From the NCBI RefSeq assembly GCF_002837275.1, contig NZ_NXIF01000015.1:1-57577 (forward strand): a stretch of 57,577 nucleotides of DNA, written 5' to 3'. Numbering within the stretch: the first letter of the stretch is position 1; each line of letters starts with the position of its first letter. A model generated the notes under the pieces. That model was not told the DNA's origin. It saw only the letters and a program-made list of their open reading frames with translations, and made no database searches. Source of the DNA: Malaciobacter halophilus. GTDB lineage: Bacteria > Campylobacterota > Campylobacteria > Campylobacterales > Arcobacteraceae. A program made the position numbers and the translations under genes. This document shows positions 16,828 through 23,336 of the stretch, in pieces.

Positions 16828-17597
16828 TTGAAGTTAAGAACTTAAGTTTTAAATATACAGATAAATTGATTTTAGAAAATATTAATTTCAATATAAAAAA
16901 AGGTGATATTGTTGCTATTTTAGGAGAAAATGGAAGTGGTAAAAGTACTCTTTTGAAGCTTATTTTATCTTTTTTAAAACCTTTAAAAGGTGAAGTTTTA
17001 ATTGAAAATAAAAATGTTAATTCATATGATAAAAAAGCCTTAGCAAAAAAAATAGCATATGTACCTCAAAGTAGTAGTTTACCTTTTTCTTATACTGTTT
17101 TAGAAGTTGTTTTAATGGCAAGAATCTCTTATCAATCAATATTTTCTACATATTCAGCTAAAGATAAAGAAATAGCTATTGAATCTTTAAAGCAACTAGA
17201 AATACAAAACTTAAAACATAGATTTTTTAGTGATTTAAGTGGAGGACAAAAACAGTTAGTTTTAATAGCTAGAGCTTTAGCACAAGAAGCGCAAGTTTTA
17301 ATAATGGATGAACCAAGTTCTAGTTTAGACTACTCAAATGAATTAATGCTTTTAAATCAAATAAAAAAGCTTGCTAAAAGTGGATTTACTGTTATTCAAA
17401 CAACACACAATCCAAATCATGCTTTTTTTGTTTCTTCTAAAACTTTACTTCTTAAAGATAAAAAGGTTTTTGCTTTTGGAAATAGTGAAGATATTTTGAC
17501 TTCAAAAAGTATAAATAGTTTATATAATGTAGAAGTTGAACTTTATGAGAGTAGTGAAAAAATAAAATTTTGTATTCCAAAAATCCATAGGACATAA
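16824..17597 (+). CDS. FecE/BtuD/MolC-family ABC transporter ATP-binding protein
   Basis: A 257-residue ABC ATPase with Walker A GENGSGKSTLL, signature LSGGQKQLVLIARAL, Walker B VLIMDEPSSSLD and H-loop QTTHN. It pairs with the upstream FecCD-type permease (4-base overlap) and the downstream binding protein. 'IAYVPQSSSLPFSYTVLEVVLMAR' is the usual Q-loop region of the siderophore/B12/MolC class. Confidence 0.9.
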   Translation: MIEVKNLSFKYTDKLILENINFNIKKGDIVAILGENGSGKSTLLKLILSFLKPLKGEVLIENKNVNSYDKKALAKKIAYVPQSSSLPFSYTVLEVVLMARISYQSIFSTYSAKDKEIAIESLKQLEIQNLKHRFFSDLSGGQKQLVLIARALAQEAQVLIMDEPSSSLDYSNELMLLNQIKKLAKSGFTVIQTTHNPNHAFFVSSKTLLLKDKKVFAFGNSEDILTSKSINSLYNVEVELYESSEKIKFCIPKIHRT

Positions 17598-17598
17598 A

Positions 17599-18486
17599 AT
17601 GAAAATATTTTTACTTTTAGTTATTTTTTATTTTTATAGTTTTGCTAATGTTATAAATTGTAGTGATTATAAATTAAAAGTAAAAAATATAATAGGACAA
17701 TCTCCTCCTGTTAATATATTTTTACACTCTTTATATGAAACAAAATTTCCTAAAAAAATAGATAAAAAGGATAAAAGATTTTCAAAAATTCCAAGTGTTG
17801 AAGTTTTAGCTAAAAATGGTGTTGAGCTTGTAGTATTATATAATTCTCAAAATAGTTTTGAAAGTCTAGCAAAAAAATTGAAAAAAATAGATATTGATAC
17901 TTGCTATTTAAAACTTCACTCTATATATGATTATATAAATGCATATAAAAGTATAGGAAAGATTATAAATAAAGAACAAAGAGCACAAGAGATTTCTACA
18001 TATATAAAAAAAGAGTTAAATTTTTTAGAAAATATTACAAAAAATATAAAAGATGAAGTAACAATTTATTATGCCAAAACAGATACAGGTTTAGTAAGTA
18101 GTTGTAATAAATCAGCACATACAGAAGTATTTGATTTAATTAAAGCAAAAAATGTAGTCAAATGTGGTGATTTAGAGAAAAAAAGAGTTACTTTAAGTTT
18201 AGAGAATTTATTACTTTTAAATCCAGAAGTTATAGTAACAGATAATAAGAGATTTTATAAAGATATTTTTATAAATAAAAAATATAGGTTTTTGCAAGCA
18301 GTAAAAAATAAAAAAGTCTATCTTGTTCCAAAAAAACCATTAAACTATATAGATAATCCTCCTAGTTTTTTTAAGATTTTAGGAAGTTATTGGCTTGGAA
18401 AAAGAGTTTATAAACAAGAGTTTGAAAAAGTAGACTTTAAAAACAAAAAAAAAGCATTTGAAAAAATATTATTAAATAAGGAATAG
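17599..18486 (+). CDS. Periplasmic binding protein of a BtuF/MolA-like importer
   Basis: A 295-residue class III-type binding protein with a short signal peptide (about residues 1-16, MKIFLLLVIFYFYSFA). 'PSVEVLAKNGVELVVLYN' and 'LSLENLLLLNPEVIVTDN' are the two lobe segments typical of BtuF/FepB/MolA proteins, and 'YRFLQAVKNKKVYLVPKKP' the C-terminal one. No Cys lipobox is seen. The ligand is unknown; a metal oxyanion, a metal chelate, haem or a corrinoid are all possible. Confidence 0.82.
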   Translation: MKIFLLLVIFYFYSFANVINCSDYKLKVKNIIGQSPPVNIFLHSLYETKFPKKIDKKDKRFSKIPSVEVLAKNGVELVVLYNSQNSFESLAKKLKKIDIDTCYLKLHSIYDYINAYKSIGKIINKEQRAQEISTYIKKELNFLENITKNIKDEVTIYYAKTDTGLVSSCNKSAHTEVFDLIKAKNVVKCGDLEKKRVTLSLENLLLLNPEVIVTDNKRFYKDIFINKKYRFLQAVKNKKVYLVPKKPLNYIDNPPSFFKILGSYWLGKRVYKQEFEKVDFKNKKKAFEKILLNKE

Positions 18487-18489
18487 ATT

Positions 18490-19224
18490 ATGAATAGTTT
18501 TAAAACATATATTTGTATTGATGATACAGATGAAATAGGTTATGAAAAATCAACTGGTGAAATTGCAGAAGAGATAAAACAGTATATTGAAGATGAGTTT
18601 GATATTGCTTGTTCATTAGTGACTAGACATCAGCTTTTTTTACATGAAGATATTCCTTATACTTCCCATAATAGCTCAATGTGTTTTACATGTAATTTAA
18701 CACAAAATCAAAAAGAGCAAATTAAACAGTATATTATTTCATATTTAAATAAATATAGTGCTCCTACTTCTCAGCCTGGACTTTGTATTGGCTTTGAAAA
18801 AGATATTGCAAATAAAGAGGAGCTTATAAATTTTGGTTTAGATGCAAAACAAAAAGTATTAACTAAACAATATGCTTATGAAATGGCACAAAAACAAGGT
18901 TTAGATTTAAGTGAGCACAAAAATAAAGGACAAGGTGTAGTTGGAGCTTTAGCTGGTGTTGCTCTTAGAGTTTCAGGCTTTGATGGAAGAGTTAAAGGAA
19001 AGTTTGAAACAAATAAAGAGTTTATGAGTGTTGAAGAGTTATTACAATTTGATTTTATTGATGAAGTTAGATTTAAAAATGAAAAATTAGCTTCAAATGA
19101 TATTATTGTAAAAACTACTCAAGCTTTAAAAACTGTTTTTTTAGAACATAAATCAGTTTTATTAATTCAAAAGTGTGAAGAGGGATATGAAGTTGTTAAA
19201 AAAGAGGATTTAAAAAGTTACTAA
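18490..19224 (+). CDS. TiaS-like DDTD protein of unknown function
   Basis: A 244-residue soluble protein beginning MNSFKTYICIDDTDEIGYE. The 'CIDDTD' motif (10-14) followed by a Gly/Thr turn and helix is like the N-terminal kinase-type domain of archaeal TiaS, the tRNA(Ile2) agmatinylcytidine synthetase. 'GQGVVGALAGVALRV' near residues 146-160 is also like TiaS-type sequence. It is much shorter than TiaS (about 420) and lacks its OB-fold and Zn ribbon. Bacteria use TilS and not TiaS for that tRNA, so another role is likely. It is cotranscribed with the ABC importer, 3 bases downstream of it. Confidence 0.65.
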   Translation: MNSFKTYICIDDTDEIGYEKSTGEIAEEIKQYIEDEFDIACSLVTRHQLFLHEDIPYTSHNSSMCFTCNLTQNQKEQIKQYIISYLNKYSAPTSQPGLCIGFEKDIANKEELINFGLDAKQKVLTKQYAYEMAQKQGLDLSEHKNKGQGVVGALAGVALRVSGFDGRVKGKFETNKEFMSVEELLQFDFIDEVRFKNEKLASNDIIVKTTQALKTVFLEHKSVLLIQKCEEGYEVVKKEDLKSY

Positions 19225-19233
19225 AGGTTTAAA

Positions 19234-19437
19234 ATGTTTGAAAACATAGATAATAAAAAGATGTTTAAATATGGGAAAGAAGCATATACTAAGGCTATTT
19301 TGCAAGCAAAAGATTGTAAAAATTTTATTTTAGATAAAGATGAAGATGAACTTGTTACTTCTACAAATAAAAACTCTTGTTATAACTGTTTATATAGAAG
19401 ATGGACACAAAAAAGTTTTATGTGTATGGCTAAATAA
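19234..19437 (+). CDS. Small Cys-containing protein, unknown function
   Basis: A 67-residue protein with cysteines at 28, 49, 52 and 64. The C-terminal 'SCYNCLYRRW..KSFMCMAK' could be a small metal-binding knuckle. It is the last gene of the metal cluster, starting 9 bases after the TiaS-like gene with AAAGG upstream. I do not recognise the family. Confidence 0.65.
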   Translation: MFENIDNKKMFKYGKEAYTKAILQAKDCKNFILDKDEDELVTSTNKNSCYNCLYRRWTQKSFMCMAK

Positions 19438-19462
19438 ATAGGAGATTACTCCTATTTATTTT
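19432..19462. terminator. Bidirectional terminator
   Basis: A 13-bp perfect stem (19432-19444 with 19449-19461) with loop ATTA. It overlaps the stop codons of both the 67-aa gene and the converging TonB-dependent receptor gene, with A and T runs on either side, so it can serve both strands. Confidence 0.85.
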
Positions 19463-21398
19463 AAAAAGTATATTTTAAAGAAGCATAAAACTCTCTACCT
19501 TTTTCTGGATAACCTAAATCATATACATAATTTTTGTCAAATAGATTTTCAACTCCAACTTTAAAGCTTAATGCTTTAGAGTAGATATATTTTGCATTTA
19601 GATTTGTTAATGAAATATTTGATGCTTTTACATAATCTTTACTTACTTCATTTTCTAAATAGAAATCTTTTTTATAAGTATAGTTTGCTTCAAGAATAAT
19701 ATTTTTTAGTGGCTTATAATTTGCATAAATATAAAACTGGTGTTTAGGAAGTTTTTCAACTTCATCTTCTGAATCTTTTTTTATATTTGTGTATGTATAG
19801 TTTATCCCTGTACTAAACATTGATGTTTGATAATTAATAGATGCTTCAATTCCTTTATATCTTTCATCTGCACTATTTTGTTCTTGTCTTTTCCCATTGT
19901 CTAATGTTTTATTTATAATGGCATCTTTAACTTTTGTATAAAACAAAGCGTTATTAAATGTAAAATTATCTATTTCTATTTTATGAGATATTTCATAGTG
20001 TGTTGCAATTTCTGGGTCTAACTCAGGATTTGGTATAGCCTTACCTTTTTTGTCAGAATATCTTTCTTTCATAGTAGGTAAATGACTTTTTCTAGCAGCC
20101 GTTAAACTAACTTGTTGATTCTTTGTAATATCATAGAAAAAACCAATTTGAGGATTAAATGCACTATTTGATTTTTTTTCAACAGCAGTTGCTGTTGTAT
20201 CAACTTTTGAAGCTTTTGTATAATCATAGCTAGCTGATGTAATTATTTTTAAGTTTTCAGTTGCAAAGTAAATATCTTCAAAAGCAATAGAGTAAACATG
20301 GTCTGCTAAGTCTTCTTGTGTTGTTGTAAGCTTTCCTTTTTTATTGATATTTGTTTCTGTTCCAACATGAGAGTCTTTTTTATAAGAAATTGCAGTTTTT
20401 AATATATGATTATCTAAAAGTCCAAAGTTTGTATATTCTAATGATGTTCCTTTTGTATTATCATCTGAATCATAAAAACCTTTTGAAGTGCTATATGTTT
20501 TATCTTTATAATAGTCTGTTTTATATTCATAATCATTTCTATAAAGTTTAAATTTAACAGAACTATCAGTGTAATTTTTATTTGCAATAAAATACATTGT
20601 TCTAGTGTCCCAAACAGGCCATTTCCAATATTTTTCATTGCTAATTGTTGCATCAAGTGTAGGAGGTTGACCTTTTTGTGAATCCATATATGAGTAACCA
20701 AATACATATTCACTTGTATCATCAGGTGTGAATCCTACTTTTGCACTTACAGCTTTTTGTTTAGAATCACTATTTTGTCTTTCAAAATTGTTTACATTTG
20801 CATCATTTGATAATGTCCAGTGTTCTCTATCTTCTATTGTTCCATTAATTTGATAATAGTATTTGTCTTTTTTTGAACCAAGATAGATATTATACATATG
20901 ACTTGATTTTTCCCAATCACTATCTGCATTTATTTGAGTAGTAAAGCTACCTTCAAACTCTTTTGTTGGTTTTTTAGAAACTAAGTTTATTACTCCACCT
21001 AAAGTATTAGAACCATATAAAGATGAACTAAAACCTTTTGCAACATCAATTGAGTCTAATTGAGTAGTTAAGATTCTTGAATAGTCAAACTGTCCATCAT
21101 ATGGAACATAAATTGGAATACCATCTAAGAACATTCCTATTCTATTTGAATCAAAGCCTCTAATATTTACAGATTTTTCAACTCTTCCACCTCTATTTAC
21201 TAAAGTAATACCTGTGGTCTTATCTAATACCTCAGTAATATCTTTAGAAGCACTATTTTCTAAAGTTTGTGAATTGATTTTATTTGTGTCATATTTTACA
21301 CCATTGTTATCTTGTATTGAGATTTCTCCAAGTGTAAAGCTACTTTGAGCAAGTAATACACTTGAGGCAATACATGATAATACAAATAATTTTTTCAT
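19461..21398 (-). CDS. TonB-dependent outer-membrane receptor
   Basis: A 645-residue receptor with a signal peptide (MKKLFVLSCIASSVLLAQ), a possible TonB box near FTLGEISI, a plug domain (about 45-160; 'ITEVLDKTTGITLVNRGGRVEKSVNIRGF', 'SSLYGSNTLGGVINLVSKKP') and a 22-strand-type barrel ending in Phe (ASLKYTF). The start used is the ATG at 21398 with AAAGGA upstream, not an upstream in-frame ATG. The type is similar to siderophore, cobalamin or catechol receptors; ligand unknown. It converges on the Mo/W cluster that includes tonB. No Fur-box-like repeat is seen upstream. Confidence 0.9.
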   Translation of the reverse strand: MKKLFVLSCIASSVLLAQSSFTLGEISIQDNNGVKYDTNKINSQTLENSASKDITEVLDKTTGITLVNRGGRVEKSVNIRGFDSNRIGMFLDGIPIYVPYDGQFDYSRILTTQLDSIDVAKGFSSSLYGSNTLGGVINLVSKKPTKEFEGSFTTQINADSDWEKSSHMYNIYLGSKKDKYYYQINGTIEDREHWTLSNDANVNNFERQNSDSKQKAVSAKVGFTPDDTSEYVFGYSYMDSQKGQPPTLDATISNEKYWKWPVWDTRTMYFIANKNYTDSSVKFKLYRNDYEYKTDYYKDKTYSTSKGFYDSDDNTKGTSLEYTNFGLLDNHILKTAISYKKDSHVGTETNINKKGKLTTTQEDLADHVYSIAFEDIYFATENLKIITSASYDYTKASKVDTTATAVEKKSNSAFNPQIGFFYDITKNQQVSLTAARKSHLPTMKERYSDKKGKAIPNPELDPEIATHYEISHKIEIDNFTFNNALFYTKVKDAIINKTLDNGKRQEQNSADERYKGIEASINYQTSMFSTGINYTYTNIKKDSEDEVEKLPKHQFYIYANYKPLKNIILEANYTYKKDFYLENEVSKDYVKASNISLTNLNAKYIYSKALSFKVGVENLFDKNYVYDLGYPEKGREFYASLKYTF

Positions 21399-21435
21399 GT
21401 TTTTCCTTTGTAGATTTAAATAAAAATTGTTTCTT

Positions 21436-21532
21436 AAAATATGCTTTTTTTGCATATTTTTAATAGAAAAAGTATATATAATATAGATTTTTATATATTA
21501 AGAAACTATTTTAAGTAAAAGGAATTTTACTT
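21436..21532. promoter_or_regulatory. Inverted repeats between the receptor and hydrolase genes
   Basis: Three inverted repeats lie in this 213-bp divergent region: AAAATATGC / GCATATTTT (21436-21444, 21452-21460), TAATATA-N8-TATATTA (21479-21500) and AAGTAAAA-GGAA-TTTTACTT (21513-21532). A TATAAT-like sequence overlaps the second. They are candidate operators or leader hairpins. Because the DNA is very AT rich, each alone is weak evidence. Confidence 0.4.
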
Positions 21533-21611
21533 TTATAATTTTTTAATGGTGCTTAATAGTTTTAAAATTAAGTTATATTTTAGTTTGTAGATATTTTTGA
21601 TACAATTTTTT

Positions 21612-22292
21612 ATGCAAAAAAGTAAAATATACCTATTACCTGGACTAATGTGTGATAAAAGAGTTTTTAAAAATATTTATAAATCTTTAAAAGATGAGTA
21701 TGAGTTGGTTTATTTAGATATTCCTTTAAAAAGTAGTTTTAAAAAGATGTGTGAATCTTTATACTTTAAAGAAGATAAAATAAATCTTTTAGGATTTTCT
21801 ATGGGAGGATATTTAGCTACTTATTATGCATTACAAAATCCAAAGAGAATAGATAATATACTTATTGTTTCTTCTTCATGTTGTAGTTTATCAATTAATG
21901 AAATTGAATTTAGACAAAAAGCAATATCTTTTGTAAAAGAGTTTGGATTTAAGCCATTAAGTTCAAAAAAAGCAAAATCTTTGATTGAAAATAGTGATGA
22001 TGAAGAGTTAATTAAACTGATTCAAAATATGTATAATAGTATGAATGAAAAATATTTTTTAACCCAAATGCAAGCTAGTCTATACAGAAATGATTTAAGC
22101 AATGAGATTATAAATTCAAACTTACACTTTAATTTTTCATATAGTAAAAATGATAAATTGTTAAACCATGATTGGTTTGAAAAATTAAAAAGTGTAAGTA
22201 ATTGTAGTTTTAATACTTTAAACAGCTCGTCTCATATGTTAACTTTAGAGAAAAGTAAATTTATAGTTGATGAGATTAGAAGAGTTTTTTAA
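21612..22292 (+). CDS. Alpha/beta-hydrolase family protein
   Basis: A 226-residue alpha/beta hydrolase. 'IYLLPGLMCDKRVF' is the oxyanion region, 'LLGFSMGGYLA' holds the nucleophile elbow (G-x-S-x-G) and 'SSSHMLTLEKS' the probable catalytic His. The substrate is unknown; similar small hydrolases act on esters or as accessory thioesterases. An in-frame TTG start 15 bases earlier (21597) is possible, and neither has a good ribosome binding site. It converges with the Crp/Fnr regulator gene with a 1-base gap. Confidence 0.85.
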   Translation: MQKSKIYLLPGLMCDKRVFKNIYKSLKDEYELVYLDIPLKSSFKKMCESLYFKEDKINLLGFSMGGYLATYYALQNPKRIDNILIVSSSCCSLSINEIEFRQKAISFVKEFGFKPLSSKKAKSLIENSDDEELIKLIQNMYNSMNEKYFLTQMQASLYRNDLSNEIINSNLHFNFSYSKNDKLLNHDWFEKLKSVSNCSFNTLNSSSHMLTLEKSKFIVDEIRRVF

Positions 22293-22293
22293 G

Positions 22294-22932
22294 CTATTCG
22301 AAGTTTTCTAATTCATATAATTTATGAATTATATATTTATTTTTATCAATTTTTTCAATGATTTTTTTCTTTTTTAAATCATTTATTATTGTAGATACTG
22401 TTTGTCTTTTTGAACCAATAAAACTAGAAAGAGTTTTAATAGATAGATTTAAATCTAAAACATATTTTCCATCTCTTTTTTGGTCTTGTGTTGTAGCAAT
22501 TTCAATTAAAAATGAAGATATTTTTTTCTTACAACTTTTAAAAACAAGATTTTTTATAATATTTCTTTCTAATTCTGCTCTATGCTTTAATGAACGAATC
22601 ACAGAAGTAGAAAACTCTTTATTTGCAAATAGATTTGCAAACTTATCTGCATCAATTAAATAAACTTCACTATCTTCTAAAAATTCAATTGCGCATGATG
22701 TTTCAGGTATTATAATATTATTTGCTTTTAAAAAATAAAGAACAAACTCTTCCCCATCTTCATAAATCATTGCTTTTGCTTTTCCACTTTTAAATACATA
22801 AAGTGTTAAAGAACCATCTTCATATTCAAGATTACCTTTTTTGAACTTTTTTATCTTCAAAGATGAAAAATCTTCTTTTGATAAAATCTTAGATAAGTCA
22901 ATCGAGTCAATTCTTAATCTATTAGATTCCAC
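22294..22932 (-). CDS. Crp/Fnr-family regulator with a CooA-like recognition helix
   Basis: A 212-residue regulator: cyclic-nucleotide-like sensor domain (about 20-110), long dimer helix (110-135) and C-terminal winged helix with the recognition helix 'FIGSKRQTVSTIINDL' (171-186). This is close to the CooA helix (IGSSRQTTST), which reads TGTCR half sites, and exactly such sites lie between this gene and the hydrogenlyase operon. The sensor segment 'SCAIEFLEDSEVYLIDADKF' also resembles CooA, with Cys80 conserved, but the CooA haem ligand His77 is Glu here and Cys75 is not Cys. So it is probably not a CO-haem sensor; its signal is unknown (formate, redox or other). Start is GTG with AAGGGAAGGG upstream. 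Confidence 0.85.
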   Translation of the reverse strand: MESNRLRIDSIDLSKILSKEDFSSLKIKKFKKGNLEYEDGSLTLYVFKSGKAKAMIYEDGEEFVLYFLKANNIIIPETSCAIEFLEDSEVYLIDADKFANLFANKEFSTSVIRSLKHRAELERNIIKNLVFKSCKKKISSFLIEIATTQDQKRDGKYVLDLNLSIKTLSSFIGSKRQTVSTIINDLKKKKIIEKIDKNKYIIHKLYELENFE

Positions 22933-23086
22933 TTTTTTCCCTTCCCTTTATAGAATTAAAAACTAAATTTAAGCTCTAATAGCAAAATATTAACGATTTT
23001 ATACTTTTATTATACTAAATGAAAAGAATTAATAAAAAAATATTCAAAAAATTAAATTATTTTTCAATAATAAAAAAATAAATAAA

Positions 23087-23092
23087 ATTATA
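23087..23092 (-). promoter_or_regulatory. Candidate -10 of the Crp/Fnr regulator gene
   Basis: The minus strand reads TATAAT exactly here. Transcription would start near 23080, about 148 bases before the regulator's GTG. The distal palindrome would then be centred near -45.5, which would fit autoregulation. The AT-rich context makes chance matches common. Confidence 0.4.
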
Positions 23093-23117
23093 AAAATAGC
23101 AAAAAAAAAGATATTTT

Positions 23118-23133
23118 TGTCACATTGCTGACA
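23118..23133. promoter_or_regulatory. Distal TGTCA-N6-TGACA operator
   Basis: TGTCACATTGCTGACA: perfect 5-bp half sites with a 6-base spacer, the Crp/CooA-type geometry. Its centre is 105 bp (ten 10.5-bp turns) from that of the proximal site. It may serve the divergent regulator gene, or cooperate with the proximal site. Confidence 0.75.
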
Positions 23134-23222
23134 TATAATAATGTGCCTATTTAGAATATTATCTATTTGCAGAGCTCTTTGGAAGAAAATAATTTACGGC
23201 TTTTTTTGTGAAAAAACTTTTT

Positions 23223-23238
23223 TGTCATATCTATGACA
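23223..23238. promoter_or_regulatory. Proximal TGTCA-N6-TGACA operator of the hydrogenlyase operon
   Basis: TGTCATATCTATGACA: identical half sites to the distal operator with a different spacer, which shows the half sites are what is conserved. With the -10 at 23260-23265 and a start near 23272 it is centred at -41.5, the class II activator position. Confidence 0.8.
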
Positions 23239-23259
23239 GTTAAAACATTATTTTTTTAT

Positions 23260-23265
23260 TATGAT
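23260..23265 (+). promoter_or_regulatory. Candidate -10 element of the hydrogenlyase operon
   Basis: TATGAT, one mismatch from TATAAT. No -35 hexamer is needed if the regulator binds at -41.5. The predicted leader is about 65 bases. The start site is predicted by spacing and not measured. Confidence 0.6.
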
Positions 23266-23336
23266 TCTCTTGTTTATTAATTTTTTATTAATAAAATTAA
23301 TTAGTTAATAATTTAAAGTATACAAAGGGGAAAGTT

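Larger units (their letters stand above)
22933..23336. other. Divergent control region of regulator and hydrogenlyase operon
   Basis: These 404 bases contain no gene. They hold two TGTCA-N6-TGACA palindromes, a -10 element for each direction and a strong ribosome binding site (AAAGGGGAAAG) before fdhF. The stretch 23030-23110 is nearly pure A/T, which would be flexible or intrinsically bent DNA. Confidence 0.75.

Noticed and set aside
21473-21500. ModE box (TATATA repeats) before the receptor gene
   Set aside because: The TATATA runs lack the CG-containing ends of known ModE boxes, and such runs are common in this AT-rich DNA; kept only as a generic inverted repeat.
19461-22292. Open frames opposite the receptor and other long genes (for example at 20351-20551 and 20438-20722)
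   Set aside because: They lack ribosome binding sites and family motifs, have low-complexity Leu/Ile/His composition and are shadows of the real gene in an AT-rich genome.
22933-23336. Sigma-54 promoter for the hydrogenlyase operon
   Set aside because: No GG-N10-GC element of the TGGCAC-N5-TTGC type is seen on the plus strand, and no FhlA-like activator is encoded nearby.
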